Below the pieces are notes generated by a model, which was given only the letters and a program-made list of their open reading frames with translations, did no database searches and was not told the origin of the DNA. A program made the translations under genes and the position numbers. Below are positions 9,252 to 18,690 of a stretch of 64,000 nucleotides of DNA, in pieces. The stretch comes from Marinobacter sp. DY40_1A1 (GTDB taxonomy: Bacteria; Pseudomonadota; Gammaproteobacteria; Pseudomonadales; Oleiphilaceae). The stretch covers positions 310,001-374,000 of the forward strand of contig NZ_VCHA01000005.1 in NCBI RefSeq assembly GCF_016597815.1, written 5' to 3'. Positions within the stretch are counted from its first letter, which is position 1. Each line of letters starts with the position of its first letter.

Positions 9252-10385
9252 GTGCCAAAGTTTTTACATACAGCAGACTGGCAGATGGGCCGAACCTACA
9301 GCCGGTTTGACGCCGAAGATGGCGCGGCATTGGTTGAAGCACGATATGAAGCCATCGAGCGGCTGGCGGCGCTGGCCACTGAACACCAGTGCGATGCGAT
9401 ATTGGTTGCAGGCGATGTGTTCGATGCCCAAACAGTGTCTGATCGCACCATCAGGCGCGTGTTTAATGCCACCAGAGGTTTCGCTGGCCCTTGGGTAATG
9501 CTGCCAGGCAACCACGATGCGGCACTTGCCGAGAGTGTATGGTCTCGGGCAAAGCGGTTGGGAGCCGTTCCACAGAACGTTTACCTTGCACTTGAATCCG
9601 GAGTTACATCTTTGCTGGACCAGGGTATCGCAGTGCTGTCGGCGCCTCTTACCCAGCGACACACCTATGGCGACCTGACCCAGCCATTTGCTGAAATGGA
9701 AACTTCTCCCGATTTGCTCCGCATAGGTTTGGCCCACGGCAGCGTTCAAGGCTTGCTGCCGGATGAAATTGATTCCACCAACCCCATCGCCCCCGACAGA
9801 ACCACCACAGCTAATTTGGATTATCTAGCCTTGGGCGACTGGCACGGCGTTAAGCAAATAAACGAACGAACCTGGTACAGCGGTACGCCGGAACCTGAGC
9901 GTTTTCGCAATAACGATGCCGGGTACGTGTTGATTGTTGATATCGAAAACCCCGGTGCGACACCTCAAGTGAGCCGCCATGAAACCGCCCGCTATCAATG
10001 GCACCAGTGGCGGGAGACTCTATCTGTGCCCTCCGATCTGGACGAACTGCTGATTCGCATAGGCCAATTGCCCGAGGCTTCGGTTCTGGACCTGAAACTT
10101 ACCGGCACACTCACACTGGCCGGCGACCAAAAACTGACCGAAGCACTGTCTGTCGCAGAAGCTCGCTACCGCAGTGTTACCTGTGATCGAAGTGGCTTGC
10201 AGTTGGAGCCCACCGAAGACGACATTGCCGAGTTGCGTGCAGACGGATACCTCGGGGAAGTGGTTCAAGAACTGAGGGAGAGCCAGCAGACGACTGAAGA
10301 AGATGAGAAGGCTGCCGTAGCACGGGACGCGCTCGGCATTCTTGCAGGCCTGCTCAAACCAAAAGACGCGGAGGTGGCCCAATGA
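9252..10385 (+). CDS. DNA repair metallophosphoesterase, SbcD/YhaO-like
   Basis: A 377-aa calcineurin-like phosphoesterase with the metal-binding motifs of Mre11/SbcD nucleases: FLHTADWQMGR (~4-14), LVAGDVFDAQ, PGNHDAA, LAHGSVQG and LGDWHG. The GTG start at 9252 follows AAGGAGAACGCAG. It overlaps the following SMC-like ATPase by 4 bp (ATGA), so the two form an SbcCD/Mre11-Rad50-type pair. Domain order and partner size resemble the YhaO-YhaN pair of Firmicutes and Pseudomonas more than E. coli SbcD-SbcC. Likely role: processing DNA ends or hairpins. Confidence 0.88.
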   Translation: MPKFLHTADWQMGRTYSRFDAEDGAALVEARYEAIERLAALATEHQCDAILVAGDVFDAQTVSDRTIRRVFNATRGFAGPWVMLPGNHDAALAESVWSRAKRLGAVPQNVYLALESGVTSLLDQGIAVLSAPLTQRHTYGDLTQPFAEMETSPDLLRIGLAHGSVQGLLPDEIDSTNPIAPDRTTTANLDYLALGDWHGVKQINERTWYSGTPEPERFRNNDAGYVLIVDIENPGATPQVSRHETARYQWHQWRETLSVPSDLDELLIRIGQLPEASVLDLKLTGTLTLAGDQKLTEALSVAEARYRSVTCDRSGLQLEPTEDDIAELRADGYLGEVVQELRESQQTTEEDEKAAVARDALGILAGLLKPKDAEVAQ

Positions 10386-13030
10386 AACTCCAGCGTTTAC
10401 GTGTTGAGCAGTTTCGCCAATTCAGACAAGGCCTGGAGCTGGATAGCCTGCAGCCAGGTATTAACCTGATTCACGGCCCTAATGAATCCGGTAAGAGTAC
10501 CTTGGTTCGCGCCATCCGTGCCGCTTTCTTCGAGCGTTACAGATCCAAATCCGCTGAAGATCTTGCCCCTTGGGGAGATTCATCCGCTGCCCCGACCGTT
10601 GAGTTGGTATTCGAGCACAAAGGCCAGCGCTGGCAGTTGGACAAGCGTTTCCTCAAACGCCATCGCTGTGACTTGAAGGTTGATGATGCAGTGTTCAGCG
10701 GTGAAGAAGCCGAAGAAAAGCTTGCCGAGTTACTGGGCTATCAGTTCCCCAAAAAAGGCGCCAGTAAAGAGGAGCACTGGGGAATCCCCGGTTTGCTTTG
10801 GGTTGAGCAGGGTACCGGGCAAAACATTGAGAACGCCGTACTGCACGCCGGTGGACACCTGAAATCCGCACTGAACAACCTGGTGGGAGAGGTCGCCAGC
10901 AGTGGCGGTGATGAAATTATCCAGGCCGTGGAGCGGCAGCGCAAAGAGCTACTGACATCAACCGGGAAGCCAAGAGGCGACTATCTTGAACTAGCGAATA
11001 CCCGGGAGGCACTGCAACTGCAGGTGAGGGATCTGAAGTCACGGGTTGAGCAGTACAAGGCTCAAGTGGATCGTTTGGGAACCCTGGCCGCAGAGCATGA
11101 ACAGGCCAATCGCGAACGCCCATGGGAAGAGGCCCGGCGCGAGATGCAGCTCGCAGAAGCAAAATACCGTGAAGTTGAGGCGCTGCAGGAGCAACAAGCT
11201 CGGGGAATCGAGTCGCAAAAACAGATTCAGCAAAACCTCTCCCTGCTTCAGCAAAGCCAGATTCACTGGCGTAACCAAAATGAACAACTTGAGTTACGCC
11301 ATCAGAACTACCTGAAGGCCAAGCAACAACTGGAAAAGGAAGAGCTCGCCAGCCCTGAGTTGGTTAAGCAGGTTGAGGCTGCACGCAGCCAATACCAGCT
11401 TGCCAATCAAACCGTGCAGCAGGCCCATCTCAGAGATAAACGGGAGCGCCTGGAGAAGGACTGCGCCAGACTGAAAGCGGATCTGGCGCAACTGAAACAA
11501 CGCCAGGAAGAGGCCAAAGGCATTCAGGTTTCGCTGGACTCAGCACGAAATACTAGAAAGATAAACCTAATAGATATCGGCGCATTACGAGAACTAAAGA
11601 AGAATCAACGTGAACTTGATGATGCGAATATTCGAATCCAGACCGTAGCCACCCGTGTTACCTGGAACCTGAAGCCAGGCGCATCACTGGATCTGGATGG
11701 GCAGAGCGTTGAGGGGCAGGGCGAGAAGCTGCTGCTGGAACAAGGTGTTCTCGCGATTCCAGGTGTAGGTGACCTTGGCATTCAGCCCGGTGGCAATGAT
11801 CTTGCCAGCCTCCGACGACAGCTTGAGCGGTTGGCGCAATCTGTGACGCAGCAGCTCGCAGAGCTGGCAGTTGAGTCTGTTGAGGCGGCAGAGTTGAAGC
11901 TGACGCGACTGCAAGATGCTGAGGCACAGATACAGCGTTTCGATGACCTTCTGAAATCCCTGGCGCCCAAAGGCGTCGACCAGCTTGGCTCTGACCGATC
12001 TGAGATTGAGTCCGAATTGCTCGCCCGAACCACTGAGCTTGAAGTCCTGCCACAAGTTGAGGCGACGGGTGGTGATGCCAAGCCGCTCAGCCAAGCTGAG
12101 GCGGAGCTAAAGCAAGCGGAAGCGCGGCTAACAGAAGCGGAGACCGGGCAGAGGAATCAGGAAGGCCTGCTGCATAAAGCCCGCTACGTTAGCGAAACGG
12201 CAATGCGGGAATGGCAACGCATGCAGGATGAGCTGAACAGCCCAGAGCGCCAATCACAGATAGAAGGCATAGCTCGCGATATTGCTACTGCCGAAAAGCA
12301 GAACGCAGAACTCGAAGCCTCCTTGAAAGACCGTGAAACCCTGATTCGAGAAGCTCGTCCAGAGCTTTTGAGGCAAGACATAACGCGTTACCGCGCTACT
12401 GCTGAGCACCAGGAAGCTGCCCAACAGAAGCGGGCCCTGGAGCTGAGCGAAATCCGTGCGAGACTTGAAGCCTGGGGTGCGGAGGGACTTGAAGAGAAGC
12501 ATAACGAACTGGTTGCAGAGTTGGAGCACGCCAACCGTCGATATCTGGAACTCGATAGGCGAGCAAAAGCGTTAGACCTTCTTCTGAACCTGTTAATTGA
12601 GAAACGACAGGCTCTCACTCGCCGGTTGCAGGCCCCGCTGCAGAAGCATCTAGATCACTATTTGACGGTTTTGTTCCCCGAAGCCAGCCTGGAAGTAGAC
12701 GAAAACCTGATGCCCGGCAAATTCAGCCGGGGAAGCGAGCTGGGGCAGATGGCAGAGCTCAGCTTTGGTGCCAGGGAACAAATGGGACTTATCAGCCGCC
12801 TGGCCTATGCAGACCTGTTGCAGGAGGCAGGGCGACCCACACTGATCATTCTGGACGATACCCTTGTACACAGCGACGCAGGGCGCTTGGACGGCATGAA
12901 ACGGATCCTGTTTGACGCAGCCACTCGCCACCAGATACTGTTGTTTACCTGTCATCCTGAAAAGTGGCGGGATCTGGGCGTTGAACCGAGGGACCTCGAA
13001 GCACTGAAGATTCAGAGTGTTTCTGGTTAA
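10382..13030 (+). CDS. SMC/Rad50-like ATPase, SbcC/YhaN-type
   Basis: The 882-aa protein has an N-terminal ABC half with Walker A GPNESGKSTLVRA (~residues 36-48), a long coiled coil rich in E, Q, R and K (~190-780), and a C-terminal half with signature-like LSFGAREQMG and Walker B LIILDDTLVHSDAGR. I see no clear CxxC zinc hook in the coiled coil, and the protein is shorter than SbcC (~1050 aa), which points to the YhaN-like AAA_27 group. Partner of the upstream phosphoesterase. A probable chromosomal repair pair rather than part of the island. Confidence 0.88.
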   Translation: MKLQRLRVEQFRQFRQGLELDSLQPGINLIHGPNESGKSTLVRAIRAAFFERYRSKSAEDLAPWGDSSAAPTVELVFEHKGQRWQLDKRFLKRHRCDLKVDDAVFSGEEAEEKLAELLGYQFPKKGASKEEHWGIPGLLWVEQGTGQNIENAVLHAGGHLKSALNNLVGEVASSGGDEIIQAVERQRKELLTSTGKPRGDYLELANTREALQLQVRDLKSRVEQYKAQVDRLGTLAAEHEQANRERPWEEARREMQLAEAKYREVEALQEQQARGIESQKQIQQNLSLLQQSQIHWRNQNEQLELRHQNYLKAKQQLEKEELASPELVKQVEAARSQYQLANQTVQQAHLRDKRERLEKDCARLKADLAQLKQRQEEAKGIQVSLDSARNTRKINLIDIGALRELKKNQRELDDANIRIQTVATRVTWNLKPGASLDLDGQSVEGQGEKLLLEQGVLAIPGVGDLGIQPGGNDLASLRRQLERLAQSVTQQLAELAVESVEAAELKLTRLQDAEAQIQRFDDLLKSLAPKGVDQLGSDRSEIESELLARTTELEVLPQVEATGGDAKPLSQAEAELKQAEARLTEAETGQRNQEGLLHKARYVSETAMREWQRMQDELNSPERQSQIEGIARDIATAEKQNAELEASLKDRETLIREARPELLRQDITRYRATAEHQEAAQQKRALELSEIRARLEAWGAEGLEEKHNELVAELEHANRRYLELDRRAKALDLLLNLLIEKRQALTRRLQAPLQKHLDHYLTVLFPEASLEVDENLMPGKFSRGSELGQMAELSFGAREQMGLISRLAYADLLQEAGRPTLIILDDTLVHSDAGRLDGMKRILFDAATRHQILLFTCHPEKWRDLGVEPRDLEALKIQSVSG

Positions 13031-13076
13031 AAAACGCTCACAAACCTCCACTAAAACAAAAACTTAAAAAAAGGTA

Positions 13077-13104
13077 TTGACGAAAGATCCGTAATCCGTA
13101 GAAT
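13077..13104 (+). promoter_or_regulatory. Promoter of the tRNA-Gly/tRNA-Cys unit
   Basis: A -35 box TTGACG (13077-13082) and a -10 box TAGAAT (13099-13104) are separated by 16 bp, placing transcription start about 30 bp before tRNA-Gly. The A-rich stretch just upstream (AAAAAAAGG) could act as an UP element, as is common for tRNA promoters. Confidence 0.7.
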
Positions 13105-13143
13105 ACGCATCCGTTGTCGGGGCATTGCTTCGATACGCTTGAA

Positions 13144-13219
13144 GCGGGAATAGCTCAGTTGGTAGAGCGCAACCTTGCCAAGGTTGAGGTCGCGAGTTCG
13201 AATCTCGTTTCCCGCTCCA
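13144..13219 (+). tRNA. tRNA-Gly (GCC)
   Basis: A 76-nt cloverleaf with encoded CCA: acceptor GCGGGAA pairing with TTCCCGC, D-arm AGCTCAGTTGGTAGAGC, anticodon stem-loop CAACCTTGCCAAGGTTG with anticodon GCC, and T-arm CGCGAGTTCGAATCTCG. It heads a two-tRNA unit with tRNA-Cys. In E. coli the corresponding unit glyW-cysT-leuZ follows pgsA directly; here 11 kb of other genes intervene. Confidence 0.98.
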
Positions 13220-13282
13220 ATTTCTTCAAGTCTCTCAATGCCAACCTGAGAGCACAAAGACTCGATTCCTTCGATCTTTTTA

Positions 13283-13356
13283 GGCGCGGTGGCAGAGTGG
13301 TCATGCAGCGGACTGCAACTCCGCGTACGCCGGTTCGATTCCGACCCGCGCCTCCA
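13283..13356 (+). tRNA. tRNA-Cys (GCA)
   Basis: A 74-nt tRNA with encoded CCA: acceptor GGCGCGG pairing with CCGCGCC, anticodon loop CTGCAAC with anticodon GCA, and T-loop GGTTCGATTCC. It is 63 bp after tRNA-Gly and probably cotranscribed. No tRNA-Leu follows, unlike E. coli glyW-cysT-leuZ. I see no duplicated 3' tRNA fragment in the window that would mark it as an island attachment site. Confidence 0.98.
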
Positions 13357-13453
13357 TTATTTCTCCATAGTTTCCACAAGACATTGTCGCTGGTATTGTA
13401 ATTGCCAGACACGGCTCACGGTTGTTCGTGTCCGCAAGACAAGGAGTCCCGTT

Positions 13454-14461
13454 TTGTCCAGTACTGCCATTCGCTACCTGAGCATGCTCAGGATGGTGCC
13501 TAGGTATCCCAAATCGATTACAACTACCGAGCTTGCCCAACGGCTGAAAGAGCATGATTTTTCTGTGACCATTCGCTCGATACAGCGGGATCTTGAAAAG
13601 CTAAGCACCGACTTCCCGTTGTATGTGGATGATAACGCCCGGCCGTTTCGCTGGTCGTTTGATCGGGAAGCCTCGATGGATATTATTCCGGCTTTGGATC
13701 TTCCTGCTGCGTTGACCTTTGAATTGGCTAAGGCGTATCTCACACCTATGCTGCCGCCTAGAGCGTTGTCCCATCTGGAGCCTCATTTCAAGGAGGCCCA
13801 TCGAACGCTGTCCCGGGATCGTAATCCGCTGGGGCAATGGCCAAGCCGGGTTCGGGTAATCAGTCGTGGCCTGGGAGGGCGGCGTCCAGACATCGATGCC
13901 GATGTATTGGAGACGGTCACTGAGGCATTGCTTCGGGAATACCAGTGCAAGCTGACCTATCAGGCGCGTAATTGGTCCGAGCCGGAACAGGTCAGAGTCC
14001 ACCCGTATGGCCTGATATTCCGAGACCCCAACGTTTACCTCATCGGGACCATTGAGGGCAGGGAAGGTGTTCGTCAGTTAGTCCTTCATAGGGCCGCCAC
14101 CGGAGAGATTGTTGAAGAGCCGGTAGAGCGCCCGGATGACTTCGACCTGGACTTGTACATCCACTCGGGTGCCATGGGTATTCTGAAATCCGACAAACCG
14201 GTTTTCCTGCAGTTACGCTGTGACAAGCCAGCATTGAACCACCTGATTGAATCTCCACTGGGTTTTGATCAGATCACCAGCGAGATAGATGACAGCACTT
14301 TTGAAATATCTGTGACGGTAGGAGATACCCAAGACCTGCGATGGTGGTTAACCGCTCAGGCAATTCATTGCGATATTCTTGAGCCAAAGTGGCTGCGCAG
14401 TGAAATCGAAAGCACCCTGGAAAAGGGGCTGGAGCGTGTTGGTCGTCATAGTACAGAGTAG
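13454..14461 (+). CDS. WYL-domain transcriptional regulator (YafY type)
   Basis: The TTG at 13454 has AAGGAG 7 bp upstream and begins the protein (335 aa); the longer open frame reaches back into tRNA-Cys and cannot be the real start. Residues ~1-65 are an HTH of the DeoR/HTH_11 kind (ITTTELAQRLKEHDFSVTIRSIQRDLEKLS). The C-terminal half is a WYL domain (VRVHPYGLIFRDPNVYLIGT) and a WCX tail (VFLQLRCD to EIESTLEKGLER). WYL regulators sense ligands, possibly nucleic acid fragments or nucleotides, and often control defence loci. Nothing here ties it to a specific target; it may be a core gene. Confidence 0.88.
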   Translation: MSSTAIRYLSMLRMVPRYPKSITTTELAQRLKEHDFSVTIRSIQRDLEKLSTDFPLYVDDNARPFRWSFDREASMDIIPALDLPAALTFELAKAYLTPMLPPRALSHLEPHFKEAHRTLSRDRNPLGQWPSRVRVISRGLGGRRPDIDADVLETVTEALLREYQCKLTYQARNWSEPEQVRVHPYGLIFRDPNVYLIGTIEGREGVRQLVLHRAATGEIVEEPVERPDDFDLDLYIHSGAMGILKSDKPVFLQLRCDKPALNHLIESPLGFDQITSEIDDSTFEISVTVGDTQDLRWWLTAQAIHCDILEPKWLRSEIESTLEKGLERVGRHSTE

Positions 14462-14527
14462 TTAAAGAGTCTGTATGCATGGGACAAAGTGGGCAGATGA
14501 GACTTATCCGGTCCGCTGTGCCGCAAG

Positions 14528-15193
14528 TTAATCTGCAGGCAGAACTTCAACATCTCCTACTGGCCTCAGATCTTTCGTGCCACGGACTGGCTCGCAGACT
14601 AGTGGTGCGGGAATGTGTGTTTGCATAAGTGCTTGAAACGCCTCCACTTGATGAAAACCTGGATCCAACCAAAGATCAAAATCTGTAGGGCGAAGCATCA
14701 GCGGTATGCTCTTCGGGTGAATATGGCTAAATCTAGGGTGTGGTGGAAGTGTGATAACGGTAAACGAATTTACCTGCTCTTCACCGAAGTGCCACGATTG
14801 CCAAAGGCCGGCCAGGGCAGTGGCTTCATTCAAGGGGTGAATGTTGTAGACCTGCTTGCCTTGCCATTCATGGAAGGCGCTTACCGGAACAATACAGCGT
14901 TTTGAGGGAAAGGCTCTTTTCCAGAGCGGGCTGCTGGTTAGCCGGTCACTTCGGGCATTGAAGGTATGGAACTTGGGGTTAGGGCGGTAACCATGGCCTT
15001 CAGGTCTGGGTTCAATCAGTAGCGACCAAATGCCCGGCAGCAGATATCGATCGTCAGCTGCCTCTATTACAAATTCACCAGTATTTCCTGGGGGAACGTT
15101 GTGCTGAAACCTCGGAGTTATGCAGGGCAAACCGAGCTGCTCCATGAGTGTTCTGATTTCAGGCGAGTCTGTAACGTTGTATCGGCCGCACAT
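14528..15193 (-). CDS. SRAP-family abasic-site processing protein (YedK/HMCES)
   Basis: SRAP proteins form a thiazolidine crosslink between the N-terminal Cys2 and abasic sites in single-stranded DNA. The start at 15193 exposes MCGRYNV after Met removal and has GAGGG upstream; a frame extending to 15241 would bury the catalytic Cys and is rejected. Other family positions are visible: FNARSD, the SAFHEW Glu, and the HPKSIPLML segment where most members have HxRMP. The 221-aa length is normal. Transcribed toward the WYL gene. Confidence 0.9.
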   Translation of the reverse strand: MCGRYNVTDSPEIRTLMEQLGLPCITPRFQHNVPPGNTGEFVIEAADDRYLLPGIWSLLIEPRPEGHGYRPNPKFHTFNARSDRLTSSPLWKRAFPSKRCIVPVSAFHEWQGKQVYNIHPLNEATALAGLWQSWHFGEEQVNSFTVITLPPHPRFSHIHPKSIPLMLRPTDFDLWLDPGFHQVEAFQALMQTHIPAPLVCEPVRGTKDLRPVGDVEVLPAD

Positions 15194-15370
15194 AGAACCC
15201 TCACGAATTGGTGATAATCCAAAGTGGTTTTGGGGCGCCATAAACGAATACTAGAGTAGCGCATTCTTTGGGGAGTAGCCTGCTTCCGGTAGTTGCAAGA
15301 GTTCGTATCAACATAGTTGGCCACATGCCTTAGTGCGAACATCCTTCTGTTGGCGAGATCATCACTGGAA

Positions 15371-16249
15371 CTATTTTGATAGATAAATGCTGGAGTTAAA
15401 GTGGCGTCTTAGTATTAAAAAATACATTAATGTGTTGATGATGGCGCTCACTACTATGCCGAAGCTAGGCTCGATAGAAATTATATGGTATTTTGTTAGT
15501 TTATCGAAGCCGAAGCTTAAATATAAAAGTATGAGTAATGGAGAAAAACCTGCTACTAGGTACCAATAAATACGATCCTCTTTTTTTAGAAAAAATACTC
15601 GTAATATAAGTAGGGTCCAGTTTCCTAATAAAAAAATATTTAAGTATTTGCCATATTCAGAATTTAGTATCGTTTCTCCTTGTACGTAGGCTGCAGTAAA
15701 AGAAAGTCCATGTAAATTAAGCGAAACCTCCGCCCAAGGGAATGTGTACGAAAAAACCAAAAAAAAGTAAAGAGTTAAAAATATCTTTTCATTTCTTCTA
15801 AGATTTTTCCATCCTTCTACTAGTGGTCGAAATAGTAATAATAAATAATTCCAGCCTGTTTTTTTCGATTTCTCTTTATGAATGATGTTTTTTCTGAAGT
15901 TTTTAATTCTTTTACGGACTTTTAAAGAGAATATACTGAATGCTAATAATAAAAAGATGACCATCGGGTTCAACTCTTTCGTGTCAAGAGCGTAAATTGT
16001 AAAAACCCATAGAACAGATGTCAGTAACGATACCCAAATAAGGTATTTAAAGGCTAAGAATAAAGAGGTCAGAGATTTTTTTGAGAAAAGTACAATAAAT
16101 TCAATAATATTTGTGTATTTTTTAGCTAATAATTTAGTAACGTCGTGCCCATCACGTTCTAAGTATTTTTTGGCACCAAAGTATAATATCCAAAAAAAAA
16201 TTAACGCAAGTCCACCGAAAATGATGAGCATAGTATTAAACCCGTCCAT
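15371..16249 (-). CDS. Hypothetical AT-rich multi-pass membrane protein
   Basis: I do not recognise this 292-aa protein. It has an N-terminal membrane segment (LIIFGGLALIFFWILYFGA), about six more hydrophobic stretches, and Lys/Arg-rich loops (VRKRIKNFRKN, KEKSKKTGW). Base composition is markedly AT-rich, with many AAA, TTT and ATA codons, unlike the genes on both sides. That suggests recent acquisition. It is monocistronic, with no close partner. Length and open frame support a real gene; function is unknown. Confidence 0.7.
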   Translation of the reverse strand: MDGFNTMLIIFGGLALIFFWILYFGAKKYLERDGHDVTKLLAKKYTNIIEFIVLFSKKSLTSLFLAFKYLIWVSLLTSVLWVFTIYALDTKELNPMVIFLLLAFSIFSLKVRKRIKNFRKNIIHKEKSKKTGWNYLLLLFRPLVEGWKNLRRNEKIFLTLYFFLVFSYTFPWAEVSLNLHGLSFTAAYVQGETILNSEYGKYLNIFLLGNWTLLILRVFFLKKEDRIYWYLVAGFSPLLILLYLSFGFDKLTKYHIISIEPSFGIVVSAIINTLMYFLILRRHFNSSIYLSK

Positions 16250-16789
16250 TATTATTTAGGGGCGTTCTGAATAACTACTGGATCCTTCTGATCTTGATTT
16301 TAGCCGATAAAAGCTGAGGGTTCAGGCGCAATTCTCCCGTTATTTAGATGCCTCTTGCCTATTAACCGCCATTCTGAAGGAAACTGGCGAGAACCTGCGC
16401 CATCACGTATCTTACACCAATCAGCAGGTTTCGGAACGTGGGAAAATTATGGCAGGTCGGTGTTCTTAGCCGAGCCGCAATATCGGACCTTCTATTGCCG
16501 AAGACCTGCCAAATGTAGTGGAAAGGATCCTTCACTTTGCCAAGCATCTGGGATTGTGCCCCACTTGAATTCGATCATTAAACCTTTCGGGAGTGCTCTT
16601 TTGTTGTTTTGAGCTGGTCGCGTTTCACTGCCACGTGCTAAGTATTGTTCTACCCTTAAGCTCTTCATGTTTGTCACACTAGGTAATCCGAGTCAGTAAA
16701 CACGCCGCTTGGACAACTGGGTTGAAAATCGCCGTGACTGCGAATCCCATGCGGCTGACGATGGCCGAATCATCGCTGATTTTTGGGAA
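16250..16789. other. Non-coding stretch with a GGCAGGTC inverted repeat
   Basis: No convincing gene is seen in these 540 bp. A perfect 8-bp inverted repeat, GGCAGGTC (16451-16458) and GACCTGCC (16503-16510), bounds a 60-bp partly self-complementary block. It could be the tip of a degraded mobile element. Short open frames on both strands here lack ribosome binding sites and family resemblance. Confidence 0.4.
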
Positions 16790-17701
16790 CTAAGAACTTT
16801 TAGTCCGACCAACTAGATCTCGCAACCCCTTTTTCGCACTATTAAATCCTGAGCCAAGCCCGTTGAATGTAGCTTTTCCTATAGATGAAATCTGTTGCGC
16901 CCCGTATTTTGCAGATTCTGAGAAGGTTGTGGAAAAAGAGTTGATATCTTGAAACACAGCTTCAACTCTGGAGATTGCCATTTCCTCACGCTCATCGAAG
17001 TAACCATCTGCTTCCGCTATGCCTTTGATAAAAAATATTATTTCCCGCGACATGGAGCTGTAATTGCAATCGGGATTCTCCTTTTTGAAGCGGGCCAGTT
17101 TTTCGGTAATCTCTTTAATCGAGTGCTCGTGTGAGTGTTGTTCAATAAGCTTCAGGCTATGCTGAACGAAAAGTGGGTCATACCCCCATTCTTCAATAAA
17201 GTAGGTCGTTATAAAATCACGCTCTTCGGGGACGAATTCACCATCGATTTCCGCAAGCTTTATTCCAAGAGTGGCAATCATGTCGAAGAGACCAGTTGCC
17301 AGGACATCCATCGGAGTATTGATGAAATCAGGAATTTGTTTTACCCGGTTGGATGATCCTCTGATGAAGTACCTGCCGATAACTAAGCTCAAACCTGCAC
17401 CTGCCACTCCTGCACCTATAGCCCAGCCAACAGGTGTCGCTGCAGTTCCGATACCTAGTACGCCTAGAAATCCGGAGGGCGCAAAAAAAGTTGATGCTAT
17501 AAGGCTTGATTTGGCAAAGACAAAGCCAGTTGCTGCGCCATTTGCGGCATCAACACTGTCAAGAAGGTACTTTTTAATTCGCAGTGAAGAATACGCCTCA
17601 TCACCGATATCAAGCTTAATTTTAAAGCGCAAAGGATCGCGAATGACTGTTTCAACATCCTGCATCCCGTCTTTGGATTCGAATTCGTCCATAGGAATCA
17701 T
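16790..17701 (-). CDS. TerB-domain protein with glycine-rich hydrophobic region
   Basis: The 303-aa protein has hydrophobic Gly/Ala-rich stretches at ~55-115 (FFAPSGFLGVLGIGTAATP, GWAIGAGVAGAGLSLVIG) that may enter the membrane. It then has a TerB-like helical domain (~140-245) with the duplicated acidic motifs AEIDGEFVPEER and AEADGYFDEREE typical of TerB metal-binding helices. The start ATG overlaps the upstream gene's stop (ATGA), so the two are translationally coupled. TerB domains occur in stress and phage-response modules; the role here is unknown. Confidence 0.75.
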   Translation of the reverse strand: MIPMDEFESKDGMQDVETVIRDPLRFKIKLDIGDEAYSSLRIKKYLLDSVDAANGAATGFVFAKSSLIASTFFAPSGFLGVLGIGTAATPVGWAIGAGVAGAGLSLVIGRYFIRGSSNRVKQIPDFINTPMDVLATGLFDMIATLGIKLAEIDGEFVPEERDFITTYFIEEWGYDPLFVQHSLKLIEQHSHEHSIKEITEKLARFKKENPDCNYSSMSREIIFFIKGIAEADGYFDEREEMAISRVEAVFQDINSFSTTFSESAKYGAQQISSIGKATFNGLGSGFNSAKKGLRDLVGRTKSS

Positions 17702-18168
17702 GCTCTTAAGTTGTCGAACCTAGCGCTTGCCTCTGCAATCGCGTTAGCTAGATTTTTATCATTAAGGTCCTGTTTTATGCCAACAACAAAGCCGTAAATC
17801 ATCGCGAGGGGAGCAAGAAACGGTGCCATAATCGCGCCGATAAATGGAATAGATGCGACCAAAATCCCCATCATTCCCCCCAGAACCAGCCCAAACGATG
17901 CATTAGGAAAGTTCTTGAGGGTTTCGATGACAACGTCGAGAATCTTTCGGCCGATCTTAACGATGAACCTTCCTGCCCGAACAGTGGCGTTGATGATTGA
18001 GTAAAGGGCTGACTTTGCGTCAGCCGAAATGTTCAGGTTCTCAATCGTTGATTTGATCTTCGATTCGCTATTGGTGGTGCGATTGATCTCCTCTGCATCC
18101 TCGGGCCCGAAATTGAGTTTCTCTGATATGAAAGATTTTCCATCAGGAGTTTCTGCTTCAAGAATCAT
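17698..18168 (-). CDS. Hypothetical membrane protein coupled to TerB gene
   Basis: A 156-aa protein with an acidic N-terminal half (~1-60), an amphipathic basic helix (VRAGRFIVKIGRKILDVV), and a long hydrophobic stretch rich in Gly, Met, Ile and Ala (~95-140: GLVLGGMMGILVASIPFIG). I do not recognise the family. It is first in a two-gene operon with the TerB-like protein (4-bp overlap). Both carry glycine-rich membrane segments, suggesting they act together at the inner membrane. Confidence 0.65.
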   Translation of the reverse strand: MILEAETPDGKSFISEKLNFGPEDAEEINRTTNSESKIKSTIENLNISADAKSALYSIINATVRAGRFIVKIGRKILDVVIETLKNFPNASFGLVLGGMMGILVASIPFIGAIMAPFLAPLAMIYGFVVGIKQDLNDKNLANAIAEASARFDNLRA

Positions 18169-18690
18169 TGTTTCGCACCTTACAAGTCTGAGCCTGTTGT
18201 TTCTCTAATGAACAATGGAGCAGTTATGAAAACGGCCGACTGTCAATTGTTTTTGTGTTTCCGAATATTTGGCTATGACGAGTCGTCTGTCAACACAGTT
18301 ACACGTGTAGCGCTGGGAATATAGTCCGTTACCCTGCTTGTATTATTGGCCCTGGGAATATGATGCAGGGTGGTGTCGCCCCACGATTGCGTTTTTGGGG
18401 GAGATTATCTGAAAGTTCGGAAAGAAGGGCTTGCGGTATGTTCAAACCAAACGTTGAGGTTCTGAGAGCATTTAAATTAAATCGGCGGAGCGTAGGGCCC
18501 GCAATCCAGCAGACTCCTGCTGGTTCGGGGGTGAGTTCTCTGCATAAACCTAAAGCGTGAATAAGGGTAAGTGCAAACCAAAAGCTCTGAACCGATGTGT
18601 GTGCAAGTACTTGGTATCGCATCGAGCATGGGGTGGTTACAGTCAAGCAAAATTTCACTTCAAATCTGAACTAAACGTCAAGCGCGAGTT
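18169..18690. other. Intergenic region without a supported gene
   Basis: About 520 bp between two minus-strand genes. The motif CTGGGAATAT occurs twice, at about 18313 and 18352. An open frame on the minus strand (18329-18658) has no ribosome binding site and resembles nothing I know. The upstream region of the TerB operon (18169-18300) probably holds its promoter. Confidence 0.4.

Noticed and set aside
18329..18658. 109-aa open frame on the minus strand
   Set aside because: No ribosome binding site, and the composition does not look coding.
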